Translations under genes and position numbers: made by a program
Notes under the pieces: generated by a model
Told to the model about the DNA's origin: nothing
Database searches by the model: none
What the model saw: the letters and a program-made list of their open reading frames with translations, nothing else
Source: Bacillota bacterium
GTDB lineage: Bacteria; Bacillota; Clostridia; Christensenellales; Aristaeellaceae
Direction: 5' to 3'
Assembly: GCA_023398575.1 (NCBI GenBank)
Contig: JAEWSC010000096.1
Location: 30,788-94,787 of the forward strand
Length of the DNA: 64,000 nt
In this document: one piece after another, positions 50,770 through 58,807 of the stretch
How positions within the stretch are numbered: position 1 is the first letter of the stretch
Layout of the letters: the number at the start of each line of letters is the position of its first letter

Positions 50770-51726
50770 ATGGAATCTAAACCCTGCGGCACGCCCCAAT
50801 ACGGGCAGTTTCTGCAAAAGATAAAGGAACGGATTCCGCAGGACAGGATACTGCTTCAAGCCCCCATGTCACAGCATACGACGCTGCGCATCGGCGGCCC
50901 TGCGGATATATTGGTCACAGCCCAAAGCACAGAGGAAATCGCCTATCTACTCAGAAGTGCCAATGAACATAACATTCCCATGATGATGCTTGGCAACGGC
51001 AGCAACCTGCTGGTCAGGGATGGTGGCATCCGTGGTCTGGTGGTACAGTTTGGCGAAGAAATGACCACCATCATGGTGAAAGGTCTAACGCTAACTGCCA
51101 AAGCCGGAGCATCCCTTGCCGCCGTTTCTAAAGAAGCAGCCAGGCATGGTCTAGGCGGCCTATGTTACGCATGCGGCATACCCGGCACAGTAGGCGGGGG
51201 TGTATATATGAATGCCGGCGCCTACGGCGGCGAATTGAAAGAAACCATATCTCAGGTAGAGGCCATCACGTTGGATGGGCAGATACATATCTATACTGGG
51301 GAAGAAATGCACTTTGGCTATCGCCACAGCCGCGCTCAGGAGGAGGCGATGATTATCACCTCCGTCACCTTTACGCTGACCCCCGGTGATAAAGATGCTC
51401 TTTGGGCAGACATGAAGGAATTCAACCGCCGCCGCAACGAAAAGCAGCCCATGGATGTGCCCAGCGCCGGCAGCACCTTTAAAAGGCCGGAAGGACACTT
51501 TGCCGGGCAGCTCATTGACCAATCTGGCCTGCGGGGCGTAAAGGTTGGTGATGCCCAGGTCAGCGAAAAGCACGCCGGGTTTTTAGTGAACGCTGGCAAC
51601 GCCACCGCACAGGATTTTCTTGATTTGATTGCCCTGGTTCAAAAAACCGTTCAGGAAAAGCACGGCGTTCTATTGACGCCAGAAGTGCGCATCGTAGGGG
51701 AAGATGTCCCCATGACATTTATTTAA
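50770..51726 (+). CDS. murB: UDP-N-acetylenolpyruvoylglucosamine reductase
   Basis: A 318-residue FAD enzyme with MurB signatures: TTLRIGGPADILV near 37, GNGSNLLVRDGGIRG near 76, YACGIPGTVGGGVYMNAGAYGGE near 136, catalytic Ser in PSAGSTFKRPEGHFAGQLID near 234, and a C-terminal Glu in LLTPEVRIVGE. It reduces enolpyruvyl-UDP-GlcNAc with NADPH to UDP-MurNAc. CAGGAGG lies before the ATG. As in many Firmicutes it leads a group with rapZ. Confidence 0.96.
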   Translation: MESKPCGTPQYGQFLQKIKERIPQDRILLQAPMSQHTTLRIGGPADILVTAQSTEEIAYLLRSANEHNIPMMMLGNGSNLLVRDGGIRGLVVQFGEEMTTIMVKGLTLTAKAGASLAAVSKEAARHGLGGLCYACGIPGTVGGGVYMNAGAYGGELKETISQVEAITLDGQIHIYTGEEMHFGYRHSRAQEEAMIITSVTFTLTPGDKDALWADMKEFNRRRNEKQPMDVPSAGSTFKRPEGHFAGQLIDQSGLRGVKVGDAQVSEKHAGFLVNAGNATAQDFLDLIALVQKTVQEKHGVLLTPEVRIVGEDVPMTFI

Positions 51727-51751
51727 TATTTGCGAAAGGGTGGAAGCAGCC

Positions 51752-52639
51752 ATGCGTTTTCTGATCCTGACAGGCCTGTCCGGGGCCGGCAAAACGGTTG
51801 CCATTCGGCACCTGGAAGACCTGGGGGCATTTTGCATCGACAATCTTCCCCCCATGATGATCATCAAGTTCATGGAGGCCTGCCATTCATCCCACATGCG
51901 GGTGCCTTTAGTGGCCATGGCAGTGGATGTGCGCAGCGGCGAGTTTTTTGACGCGCGGGCTGTGCGCAAGGTCATAGGTGAAACCAGGGAGATCGGTTTT
52001 CAAATTGAAACCCTGTTTATGGAAGCCAGCGACGATGTGCTGGTAAGCCGTTACAAAGAAACCCGCCGCGACCACCCCCTGGCCAGCGAGAGTGTGGGGC
52101 TTCAGGAAGCGATTTTGGCGGAACGGGAGCTTTTACAGCCGCTTCGGGAAGCCGCCAATTATCTCATCGATTCCAGTGCACTTCGGCCAAGAGCCCTACA
52201 AAAAATGCTCTCTGACATCCTTTCCACACAGGCTGACCCGCAATACATGCGCGTGGAGATTCTCTCCTTCGGCTTCAAACGCGGTCTGCCCCGCGAGGGC
52301 GACTTGGTATTTGACGTACGCTTTTTGCCAAACCCCTTTTATGTGGAAGGTCTGGGCCGGCATACGGGGCTGGATGAGGATGTGAAAACCTTTGTGCTGG
52401 AGCATCCCGTCACGTCAGAATTTTTGAACAAATCCATGGACATGCTTCACTTTTTATTGCCTCACTATCAAGAAGAAGGCAAGCACCGCCTGGTGGTAGC
52501 TGTTGGCTGCACCGGCGGCGCCCACCGCAGCGTGGCCATTGCAGAAGAGCTTGCTCAACGCCTGCGGGGCCAAGGCCTGCGGGTGGATGTAAACCACCGG
52601 GACCTAGACCTGGAACAGGCCCATTGGAAGATGCTATAG
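51752..52639 (+). CDS. rapZ: RNase adapter / nucleotide-binding protein RapZ (YvcJ)
   Basis: The 295 residues have Walker A GLSGAGKT near 8-15, the CIDNLPP strand, RRDHPL near 108, DVRFLPNPFYVEGLG near 188, and the C-terminal GCTGGAHRSVAIAEELA loop near 252, all typical of RapZ/YvcJ. In E. coli RapZ targets a small RNA controlling glucosamine-6-phosphate synthase; in Bacillus its role is less clear. ATG 51752 is 12 bases after AAAGGG; GTG 51740 is nearly touching it. The gene starts 25 bases after murB. yvcK, normally next, is absent. Confidence 0.94.
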   Translation: MRFLILTGLSGAGKTVAIRHLEDLGAFCIDNLPPMMIIKFMEACHSSHMRVPLVAMAVDVRSGEFFDARAVRKVIGETREIGFQIETLFMEASDDVLVSRYKETRRDHPLASESVGLQEAILAERELLQPLREAANYLIDSSALRPRALQKMLSDILSTQADPQYMRVEILSFGFKRGLPREGDLVFDVRFLPNPFYVEGLGRHTGLDEDVKTFVLEHPVTSEFLNKSMDMLHFLLPHYQEEGKHRLVVAVGCTGGAHRSVAIAEELAQRLRGQGLRVDVNHRDLDLEQAHWKML

Positions 52640-52958
52640 CAGTCAAAGCAGTGACTGCGCCACTTCTTTGAGTTATTACTTTTCACCTGCAAACCGACAA
52701 TTGCCCTTCGCTTCGCTCGGTCAACGTTCCGTCTTAAAATGGATAGTCATTTCAAGACTCCAGGTTCAGGCAAGCCCTCACCATGGTTTCGGCCGGTGAA
52801 AATGCAAGGAACATTTGCTCCGCAAACCCCGCTCAACCGGCAAGGCCGGGTGATACGATTACAAACGAGGGACCTGCGGGCCCTCGCTGCTCCCCGCAAG
52901 TATGTCATCATTAAGGTCCTTTTAGCTTACATTATATCGACCTTATAAGGAGGGTCCC
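52640..52958. other. Non-coding stretch between rapZ and whiA
   Basis: About 320 bases without a convincing gene; the 69-codon frame at 52739-52948 has no ribosome site and no family likeness. It holds small hairpins: GCAGTCA/TGACTGC just after rapZ, CGAGGG (52866-52871)/CCCTCG (52881-52886), and a repeat near whiA. It occupies the place where yvcK usually lies. Confidence 0.6.
52912..52945 (+). repeat. Inverted repeat just upstream of whiA
   Basis: TAAGGTC (52912-52918) and GACCTTA (52939-52945) are perfect seven-base arms around a 20-base AT-rich centre, ending five bases before the whiA ribosome site. It may be a control site for whiA-crh. Confidence 0.45.
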
Positions 52959-53921
52959 TTGTCTTTTTCCTCCACCGCCAAGGATGAATTGGTACGGCTG
53001 CCATTTGGTAAGCCCTGCTGCATGCTCAGTGAACTCGCCGCCCTTTTGCAAACCTCCGCGTCCCTATCCTTAAAAGGGGGCGGACAGGTTCGTTTGGCAT
53101 TTCGGGTAGAAAGCGCCAGTCTAGCTCGTCGTATTTTTTTGCTGATCCGCACGCTATTTTCCATTACCCCATCGCTGCATTTTGTGCGCCACAGCCGCCT
53201 GGGCGGCCAGCGCAGTAGCGTATTGACCTTGGAGAACCAGGGCGCGCAAAAGCTGCTTATTTCCCTTGGCATGATGACCGTGGACCCGGATGGGACCACC
53301 CACCTTGTGCGAACAACGCCACGGAACGCTGCTCTTCGCCAATGCTGCCGCAAGGCCTTTTTGCGCGGCGCATTTTTAGGCGCAGGTTCAATCACAAACC
53401 CGGAGAAGGGATACCACTTTGAAATTGTCACCGGTGAGCCTTCTCTTAACGATGCTCTAATAAAAATTATGGAAAAATCGGGTATTCCGGTAAAACAGAT
53501 GTCTCGCAAGGGGCTAATGGTGATATACTTAAAAGAAAGTGAACAGATCGTTTCCACTCTGGGCTTGATGGGGGCGCATCAGGCACTGATGCAGCTGGAA
53601 AATACACGCATTCATAAGAATGTCATGAACTATGTCAACCGCATGATGAACTGTGACGCCTCCAACATGGAAAAGCAATTGGATGCGTCCCACCGGCAGA
53701 TAGAAGCCATCCGCACGCTTTCCATGACAAAGGGCTTAGGCTCGCTTCCCCCTGCGCTGGAACAGATCGCCAGGCTGCGGCTTTCTCAGCCCGATGCCTC
53801 GCTGCAGCAACTGGGTGAAATGTTGAAACCACCCCTTGGCAAATCAGGCGTCAACCATCGCCTGCGCAAAATTGTCGCTTTATGCCAAGCGCTTGATATA
53901 CACAAGGAGGAAGAGCCATGA
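52959..53921 (+). CDS. whiA: DNA-binding protein WhiA
   Basis: A 320-residue protein with the WhiA order: N-terminal half of a LAGLIDADG-like fold (CCMLSELAALLQTSASL near 20), second half (CRKAFLRGAFLGAGSITNPEKGYHFEI near 130), and a C-terminal helix-turn-helix (LRLSQPDASLQQLGEMLKPPLGKSGVNHRLRKI near 270). In actinobacteria it controls sporulation division genes; in Firmicutes it affects division and chromosome segregation. The start is TTG 52959 with AAGGAGGG five bases before it; no ATG is available nearby. Confidence 0.94.
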   Translation: MSFSSTAKDELVRLPFGKPCCMLSELAALLQTSASLSLKGGGQVRLAFRVESASLARRIFLLIRTLFSITPSLHFVRHSRLGGQRSSVLTLENQGAQKLLISLGMMTVDPDGTTHLVRTTPRNAALRQCCRKAFLRGAFLGAGSITNPEKGYHFEIVTGEPSLNDALIKIMEKSGIPVKQMSRKGLMVIYLKESEQIVSTLGLMGAHQALMQLENTRIHKNVMNYVNRMMNCDASNMEKQLDASHRQIEAIRTLSMTKGLGSLPPALEQIARLRLSQPDASLQQLGEMLKPPLGKSGVNHRLRKIVALCQALDIHKEEEP

Positions 53922-54181
53922 TACGTAGAGAAGTCGCCCTGCCAAGCCAGGAAGCATTGCAGCGCCGCACCGCCGCCCAGCTGGTGCAGGTAGCCAGCCG
54001 CTTTGACGCCCGGATCATGATCGAACATCAAAGCAAGATCATTAACGCCAAAAGTATGCTAGGCCTTTTGTCCCTTGGCGCGTCCATTGAGGGCAAATTG
54101 TATCTGCTGGCTGATGGCGAAGATGAGCAGCGGGCTGTAGATGCGATATTGCACCTTTTGAGCACCAATTTTGAAGCCTGA
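53918..54181 (+). CDS. crh: HPr-like phosphocarrier lacking the active-site His (Crh type)
   Basis: The 87 residues align with HPr along their length. The catalytic His15 is Gln15 (EALQRRTAAQLVQ), as in Bacillus Crh, so it cannot carry phosphate from enzyme I. Ser46 in AKSMLGLLSLG, the HPr-kinase site, is kept. Crh-P(Ser) is a cofactor of CcpA in catabolite repression. Arg16 and Thr18 differ from the usual Ala and Pro. It overlaps the whiA stop by four bases (ATGA). Location near rapZ and whiA matches the yvc-crh locus without yvcK. Confidence 0.85.
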   Translation: MIRREVALPSQEALQRRTAAQLVQVASRFDARIMIEHQSKIINAKSMLGLLSLGASIEGKLYLLADGEDEQRAVDAILHLLSTNFEA

Positions 54182-54230
54182 ATGCTGACAGCAGGTATGC
54201 CAGCCTTGAGCTGGTCTGGTTATGATTGCA

Positions 54231-54269
54231 AAAAACAGGTCTGGGGACAATGTCCTCAGACCTGTTTTT
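54231..54269. terminator. Bidirectional terminator between crh and the CHAP gene
   Basis: AAAAACAGGTCTGGGGACA (54231-54249) pairs with the complementary 19 bases at 54251-54269, with one G-T pair and a one-base centre. T-runs lie on both strands. Its core GGGGACAATGTCC resembles the palindromes behind pheT. Confidence 0.92.
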
Positions 54270-54299
54270 CCATAATGCATCTGTTCATTGCCGGCCGTA

Positions 54300-55169
54300 T
54301 TACTTATACGTTTGGCAGAACACCTTTACATACCAGTTCTTATCGTGCAGCTTGTAGCACACCTTTTCATCGGTTTGCATCTCTTTGGGCAATGCCTGCA
54401 TGTTCCGCATCTTTTGAGCAGCATCTTCTGTGCTGTCGTAATAGTACTGGTATTTTTTAACCCGGCTGGATACGTTCCCCTCGATGGTAGTTAACAAGTA
54501 CCGGCCTTCGCCCACATCCTGAACCTCTACCACCATGCCTGTATGGATGTTGTTGTAGGACCTGCCGGTCACGCTGTAGATGACCATATAGCCTGGCCTG
54601 GGGATATTGGTAGTCCGCTCCATCGTTTGGTAGCCCTTGAGAATCTTGCCTACCCCCGCCTCGCTGATGGCCCAGGTGACGCTGTCGTCCACCTTCTGTG
54701 CCTTTTCCACACGGGACATGGGTACGCCGGCTTCCTCAAAGCAATAACCCACAAAAGCGCCGCACCAGCCAAATGCCACGCCGCTTTTACCGGCGTACCA
54801 TTTGGTATATTTGTTAGCACGCTTTAGTCCATGTCCATCCAGAGTGACAAATTCGCTTTGGGCAACAGCGATGGCTTTCTTAATTAGTTCAGTGGGCACA
54901 TGATCGCTGACAGTAAGGTTATAAACCGCTGTCTGGCCGCCGGATGCGCAAAGAACCTGACAGGCACCCTCCGCCAGGGCAACAATATTCCCCTGTTCAT
55001 TCACGATGGCGACGGCCTCGTCGCTCGTTAACCAACTATCTGCCACTGGGGCTGCCATCGTTTCACCAGGGTGCATGAACAGTGCTTTCAACGCGTCTGC
55101 TTCCTGTGCCTGGGCCGTGCCCAGCAGCAGGAAGACTGTCAGCATAAGGAGAATCAATTTCTTGCCCAT
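54300..55169 (-). CDS. Secreted CHAP-domain protein
   Basis: A signal peptide (GKKLILLMLTVFLLLGTAQAQ) is followed by a small beta region resembling a bacterial Ig-like fold (residues 30-90: DSWLTSDEAVAIVNEQGNIVALAEGACQV in parts) and a CHAP-like domain with Cys in FGWCGAFVGYCFEEAG near 135, His in NIHTGMVVEV near 210 and TTIEGNVS near 228. CHAP domains cut peptidoglycan amide bonds. GGAGGG seven bases ahead fixes ATG 55169. It converges on crh across a shared terminator. Confidence 0.85.
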   Translation of the reverse strand: MGKKLILLMLTVFLLLGTAQAQEADALKALFMHPGETMAAPVADSWLTSDEAVAIVNEQGNIVALAEGACQVLCASGGQTAVYNLTVSDHVPTELIKKAIAVAQSEFVTLDGHGLKRANKYTKWYAGKSGVAFGWCGAFVGYCFEEAGVPMSRVEKAQKVDDSVTWAISEAGVGKILKGYQTMERTTNIPRPGYMVIYSVTGRSYNNIHTGMVVEVQDVGEGRYLLTTIEGNVSSRVKKYQYYYDSTEDAAQKMRNMQALPKEMQTDEKVCYKLHDKNWYVKVFCQTYK

Positions 55170-55272
55170 CAATCATCCCTCCGTCATTCCCCTGAGTATA
55201 TCACACAACAGGGGCAAATGGGCAGAAAAATAAGCTTTTGCAAAAGGTTTTGCAATTGTTAGAAACCGCCGC

Positions 55273-55740
55273 CTATTCCTCCCCATCCCGGTCCCTGTTC
55301 TGACTGCGGCTGGCCAAGCCTGAAAGCATGATCATCAAAAGACTCACTGCGGATATGATGAACAGAGCCATCGCCGAGTTATCGCCATCCTCCGCAGGCA
55401 CCGCTGTATGCACAAGCCCGCCGCGTATCACAATGACAGCCGCAATGGCCGCTACCGCCACGGAAAAGCCTGCGATGATGATGGTTTTACGCTGTCTTTG
55501 ACCCGCTTTTTCTCCCGGCGGAAGATACGCGCCGCCAAGAATCAATCGTGTTTGGTAAATGCCGGCACACACCGTTAGTAGCGCCATCATGTTGGCCGGA
55601 TAGGGCAGCCACTGAACTCCCGCCCCATTTAAGGCCGTATCAATGAGTATCAAATAGAGCAGCAGCAAAAAGCATTGATGCCCGATTTTGTTGCGATACT
55701 CCCTCTGCCGCTCGTCCAGAACATGCTTTTCAAACCTCAT
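55273..55740 (-). CDS. Small membrane protein, probable partner of the XRE regulator
   Basis: A 155-residue protein with about four membrane segments after a charged start (MRFEKHVLDERQREYRNKIGH). I believe it belongs to the DUF6773-like group of membrane proteins found behind XRE regulators, at moderate confidence. Function is unknown. GGAGGAGG lies eight bases before ATG 55740 and the start overlaps the end of the regulator gene by 11 bases, so the two are co-translated. Confidence 0.75.
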   Translation of the reverse strand: MRFEKHVLDERQREYRNKIGHQCFLLLLYLILIDTALNGAGVQWLPYPANMMALLTVCAGIYQTRLILGGAYLPPGEKAGQRQRKTIIIAGFSVAVAAIAAVIVIRGGLVHTAVPAEDGDNSAMALFIISAVSLLMIMLSGLASRSQNRDRDGEE

Positions 55741-55942
55741 TGTGATCCTCCTCCCAGAACAGTTGGTCCAGGCTCCTGCCCAGCACCTTGCAGATGGACA
55801 CGCACAGGCGGATGGTAGGATTGTACTCACCGTTTTCAATGGCGTTGATGGTCTGCCGTGTCACCCCAACAGCCTCTGCCACATCCTTTTGTGACATATC
55901 CTTTGCCGCCCTGGCCGCTTTCAAGCGCAGGTTCTTGCCCAT
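55730..55942 (-). CDS. XRE-family transcription regulator
   Basis: A 70-residue single-domain Cro/CI-type helix-turn-helix: LRLKAARAAKDMSQKDVAEAVGVTRQTINAIENGEYNPTIRL in parts near 6-46, then a short tail. Such tiny regulators typically pair with a downstream membrane protein. AAAGGAGG lies before ATG 55942, and a strong promoter stands 35 bases further upstream, so the pair is one operon. Confidence 0.9.
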   Translation of the reverse strand: MGKNLRLKAARAAKDMSQKDVAEAVGVTRQTINAIENGEYNPTIRLCVSICKVLGRSLDQLFWEEDHNEV

Positions 55943-55976
55943 GCTTCAGCCTCCTTTGTTTCAGCGCCACAGCCAG

Positions 55977-56005
55977 AGTATAACCTATTTTAGACTTTAT
56001 GTCAA
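55977..56005 (-). promoter_or_regulatory. Promoter of the XRE regulator operon
   Basis: On the minus strand TTGACA (56005-56000), 17 bases, TATACT (55982-55977). Confidence 0.85.
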
Positions 56006-56154
56006 ATATATCTTACTTTTTGTCTGGTGATGGAATGACATAAGTGTTTGCCGAAGGGAAACCCCTCCATTGTACTTGCTATGATGATTGGCATTGAGTA
56101 TTGTTAAGACAGTACGCATGAAGCAATTTAAACAGAGTTTTCCTTCGCCTTTCC

Positions 56155-56193
56155 AAAAAGCACAAAGCGCCGAGCATGATGCTCGACGCTTTG
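56155..56193 (-). terminator. Terminator after the nitroreductase gene
   Basis: CAAAGCG-CGAGCA (56163-56176) pairs with TGCTCG-CGCTTTG (56180-56193) with one internal mismatch; on the minus strand TGCTTTTTGG follows. Confidence 0.85.
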
Positions 56194-56222
56194 CTTCTTG
56201 ATTGAAAACGCTCATCCCTGTT

Positions 56223-56789
56223 TCACGGTTTAAACCGCAGGCTGATATCCCTTTCCTTATGTGCCCGAGCCGGGTCGTAGACGTCCCAATACACCGCCTC
56301 TTCATTGTACTGGGTACGGGGCGCTTTTTGCTCGGCAGGATAACCGAGGAGCACCACACTGTTGACCGATACGTGGTCTGGAATGTTCATAAGCCCGCGT
56401 ATCTTTTCCCGGTCGATATCTCCGATCCATACCGTGCCCAAGCTCATTACTGTTGCTGCCAGCAATATGTTCTCAATAGCGGCGCTGGTATCCATTTCCC
56501 CATCGCTTTTCCAGGGGATATAGCTGGTATTGGCACAGACTACAATGGCTGCCGGCGCGTTGTAATACCTGCCGTTGTTTTCACCAATGCACTGCTTCAG
56601 TTGTGCCACCCTATCAGATGAGTCAACGATGATGAACTCCCATGGCTGCAGATTACAAGCGGATGGTGCCGCCATCGCCGCCTCCAGCAGCGTCTTGATC
56701 TTTGCCCGCTCCACAGGCTTTTGCGCGTCATACACCCTTGTGCTGCGGCGCTTTAACAGAATATCCATCAAGGTTTGAAGCTGGTCCAT
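56223..56789 (-). CDS. Nitroreductase family flavoprotein
   Basis: A 188-residue FMN-fold protein: LLKRRSTRVYDAQKPVE near 10-26 (FMN phosphate Arg pair), AAMAAPSACNLQPWEFIIV near 37-55, and a C-terminal VVLLGYPAEQKAPR near 150. Members reduce quinones, nitro compounds or flavins with NAD(P)H. GGAGGG seven bases ahead supports ATG 56789. It follows the MarR-GNAT gene by 48 bases and probably shares its promoter. Confidence 0.88.
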   Translation of the reverse strand: MDQLQTLMDILLKRRSTRVYDAQKPVERAKIKTLLEAAMAAPSACNLQPWEFIIVDSSDRVAQLKQCIGENNGRYYNAPAAIVVCANTSYIPWKSDGEMDTSAAIENILLAATVMSLGTVWIGDIDREKIRGLMNIPDHVSVNSVVLLGYPAEQKAPRTQYNEEAVYWDVYDPARAHKERDISLRFKP

Positions 56790-56837
56790 ACAGAATCCCT
56801 CCATCATATAAATCCCAGTTAATGATATCCCTGCTGC

Positions 56838-57770
56838 CTATTTGTGCCACGCATAGGTAAGCTCTGTTAAATCACGGCCCCACATTTGAGTTTGATTCTC
56901 CGACACCTTTTGAAACCCAGCCTTTTCATACATAACAATGGCGGTCTGCTGGTCCTTTGTTGTGAGCAGAAATACCTCCCGGTATCCTTTTTCCTTCACA
57001 TAAGCCAACGCCTCTCCCATCATCCTTTTGCCAAGGCCGATCCCACGGTACGCCGGGTGCAGAATGAACCAGCGCAGCTGGGCCCGTTCTTGCGTGTGGC
57101 CCACGATGGCAATCGCGCCGACCATCCTTCCCCCATCCTCAGCAAACCAAATACTGTCTTTGCCGTCGTCATAATTCGTAAGGAACTCATAAAAGGTCTT
57201 GCATACATATCCTTCAAAGTCAAAGTCATAGCCGCATTCCTGACGGTATATCCACCCGTGCATGGAGATTAAGCTTCCCACATCCCCAGGCATAAGGCCC
57301 TGGCGGATTGTCACACGCCCCTTCTTTAAGGCTGTCCCTTCGTCAAATGCTTCCTCCACGGCCGCAATGCCAAAGGCCAGCTGTTCCCGTTTCATATCCG
57401 GCAGTTTCTCCATCAGCCCGGTGATCTGGTGTTCAGAAAGGCTGTCCAACCGCAAAAATGTCTCCCTGCCCTTGCCAGTCAAAAATAAAAGGGATGAGCG
57501 CTTATCCTCTATGGATGGTACACGCTTCACAAGCTCCCTTGCCTCCAAGCCTTTTAGCAATCTGCTGAAATAGCCGGGATCAATGACAAGCTCCTCCGTC
57601 AGCTGCTTGGCACTTTGCCCTGCGTTATAAAACAGTTCGTACAGTATACGGGCCTCCGGCAAGGAGAAGCCGCTGTGATGCATGCTCTTATCCAGCAAGC
57701 CTAGTATGTTTGTATAAAACCGGTTGAACCTGCGTACAGCATACACTAAAGATGGGGATACCGCGGACAT
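56838..57770 (-). CDS. MarR-family regulator fused to a GNAT acetyltransferase
   Basis: Residues 1-145 form a MarR winged helix (LPEARILYELFYNAGQSAKQLTEELVIDPGYFSRLLKGLEARELV, then EDKRSSLLFLTGKG as the wing). Residues 152-310 form a GNAT domain (WFILHPAYRGIGLGKRMMGEAL near 233, TAIVMYEKAGFQ near 275). This two-domain type is widespread; it may sense and acetylate a toxic compound, but no substrate is known. AGGAGG precedes the ATG. A palindrome overlaps its -35 box. The nitroreductase follows. Confidence 0.9.
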   Translation of the reverse strand: MSAVSPSLVYAVRRFNRFYTNILGLLDKSMHHSGFSLPEARILYELFYNAGQSAKQLTEELVIDPGYFSRLLKGLEARELVKRVPSIEDKRSSLLFLTGKGRETFLRLDSLSEHQITGLMEKLPDMKREQLAFGIAAVEEAFDEGTALKKGRVTIRQGLMPGDVGSLISMHGWIYRQECGYDFDFEGYVCKTFYEFLTNYDDGKDSIWFAEDGGRMVGAIAIVGHTQERAQLRWFILHPAYRGIGLGKRMMGEALAYVKEKGYREVFLLTTKDQQTAIVMYEKAGFQKVSENQTQMWGRDLTELTYAWHK

Positions 57771-57799
57771 AGTACACTCCTCCTAAGCGAATTGTCCGC

Positions 57800-57828
57800 A
57801 GTATAGCTAATTTGTTTGACTTTGTCAA
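57800..57828 (-). promoter_or_regulatory. Promoter of the MarR-GNAT gene
   Basis: On the minus strand TTGACA (57828-57823), 17 bases, TATACT (57805-57800). Confidence 0.85.
57816..57828 (-). promoter_or_regulatory. Operator candidate TTGAC-N3-GTCAA
   Basis: Perfect five-base arms (57816-57820, 57824-57828) around three bases, covering the -35 box of the MarR-GNAT promoter. MarR dimers often bind such palindromes in their own promoter. Confidence 0.55.
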
Positions 57829-57861
57829 CTATATTTTTCTCGATATCTACCCTGCCTTTAA

Positions 57862-58794
57862 CTATATTTTGAACTCATAATACGCCATGGTGGAGGTTGT
57901 CTCAAACCCGCAGGACTCATACAAGTGCAATGCATTGGCATTTTCGGTAACCACCTGCAGCATGATTTCCTTGGCGCCCTTTTCCTTGAGCTTCTCCACA
58001 CCAGCAAGCAGCAAGGCACGGCCAAGACCTCGGCTGCGGTATTCCGGCAGCACACCCAAACCGTAAATGCCGCCCACGTTTCCACTTATCTGCGCATGCA
58101 CTTTACCCACGATTTCACCGTGAGCATACGCGATATATATAGTCATGCCCCGCTTTTCCTCTTCCTCCGGCAGGATCATCCCCCTTGACGGCGCTTCCTC
58201 CTCAGTCTCTTCAGTCGCATGCAGTTCATCGCCAAAATAAATGGCGTTCTGCCTTGCAATTTCCGGCGCGTCACCATTTGTAGCCTTTCGTAACGTAAGG
58301 TGGGGAACAGCCTTCTTCTCCCCCTCATGCTTCACATACATTTCATACTCAGAGTGCTCATGCTTTGCGCCAAGTGCCTGTACAAACCGCTTTCCCGCCT
58401 GCCCGCCGCCATCGCACAACAACAGTGCCTTTACGATGCCCCGGCGGCGAAGCTCTGCCACCGCTTGCTGATGCAAAGCCGTAAACACGCCTTGTCCTCT
58501 GTAATCCGGGTGTACCATGCCGTTTATTTCCGGCACGGATAACGGGCCGCCAAAGCAGCCAATGCCAATATAGCCGATGAGCTTTTCTCCGTCATAATAC
58601 ATCAGCTCATTGACATCTTTAAGGCCGCCAGTCCTCTCCTTTTCCTTGGCCACCGCCAGCTTGTAGTCCAACTCCAGCTTCAATGCGGTTCCGTCATGCT
58701 GCGTGCAAACAGCGGCCAACCCGCTGATGGCAGCATACTCCTCATCGCATAAATACTCCGTTAGTTTGATCCATGGCTTAACAAGCTTAGTCAT
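57862..58794 (-). CDS. Tandem GNAT acetyltransferase
   Basis: The 310 residues hold two acetyltransferase halves: GMVHPDYRGQGVFTALHQQAV near 91-111 in the first, and LGVLPEYRSRGLGRALLLAGVEKL near 246-269 with ALHLYESCGFE near 289 in the second. Both acetyl-CoA loops are present, the second better conserved. The substrate is unknown; the Glu-rich insert EATEETEEEA-like text near 195 lies between the halves. It starts 13 bases after the hybrid kinase gene ends, so it closes that operon. Confidence 0.85.
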   Translation of the reverse strand: MTKLVKPWIKLTEYLCDEEYAAISGLAAVCTQHDGTALKLELDYKLAVAKEKERTGGLKDVNELMYYDGEKLIGYIGIGCFGGPLSVPEINGMVHPDYRGQGVFTALHQQAVAELRRRGIVKALLLCDGGGQAGKRFVQALGAKHEHSEYEMYVKHEGEKKAVPHLTLRKATNGDAPEIARQNAIYFGDELHATEETEEEAPSRGMILPEEEEKRGMTIYIAYAHGEIVGKVHAQISGNVGGIYGLGVLPEYRSRGLGRALLLAGVEKLKEKGAKEIMLQVVTENANALHLYESCGFETTSTMAYYEFKI

Positions 58795-58807
58795 ATCTGA
58801 TCCCCTT

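Noticed and set aside
8611..52914. Shared 12-mer TATGTCATCATT in the gaps before dtd and whiA
   Set aside because: One 12-base match between intergenic regions of this total size is expected by chance; flanks differ.
52739..52948. 69-codon frame in the rapZ-whiA gap
   Set aside because: No ribosome site, no domain, low-quality composition; treated as non-coding.
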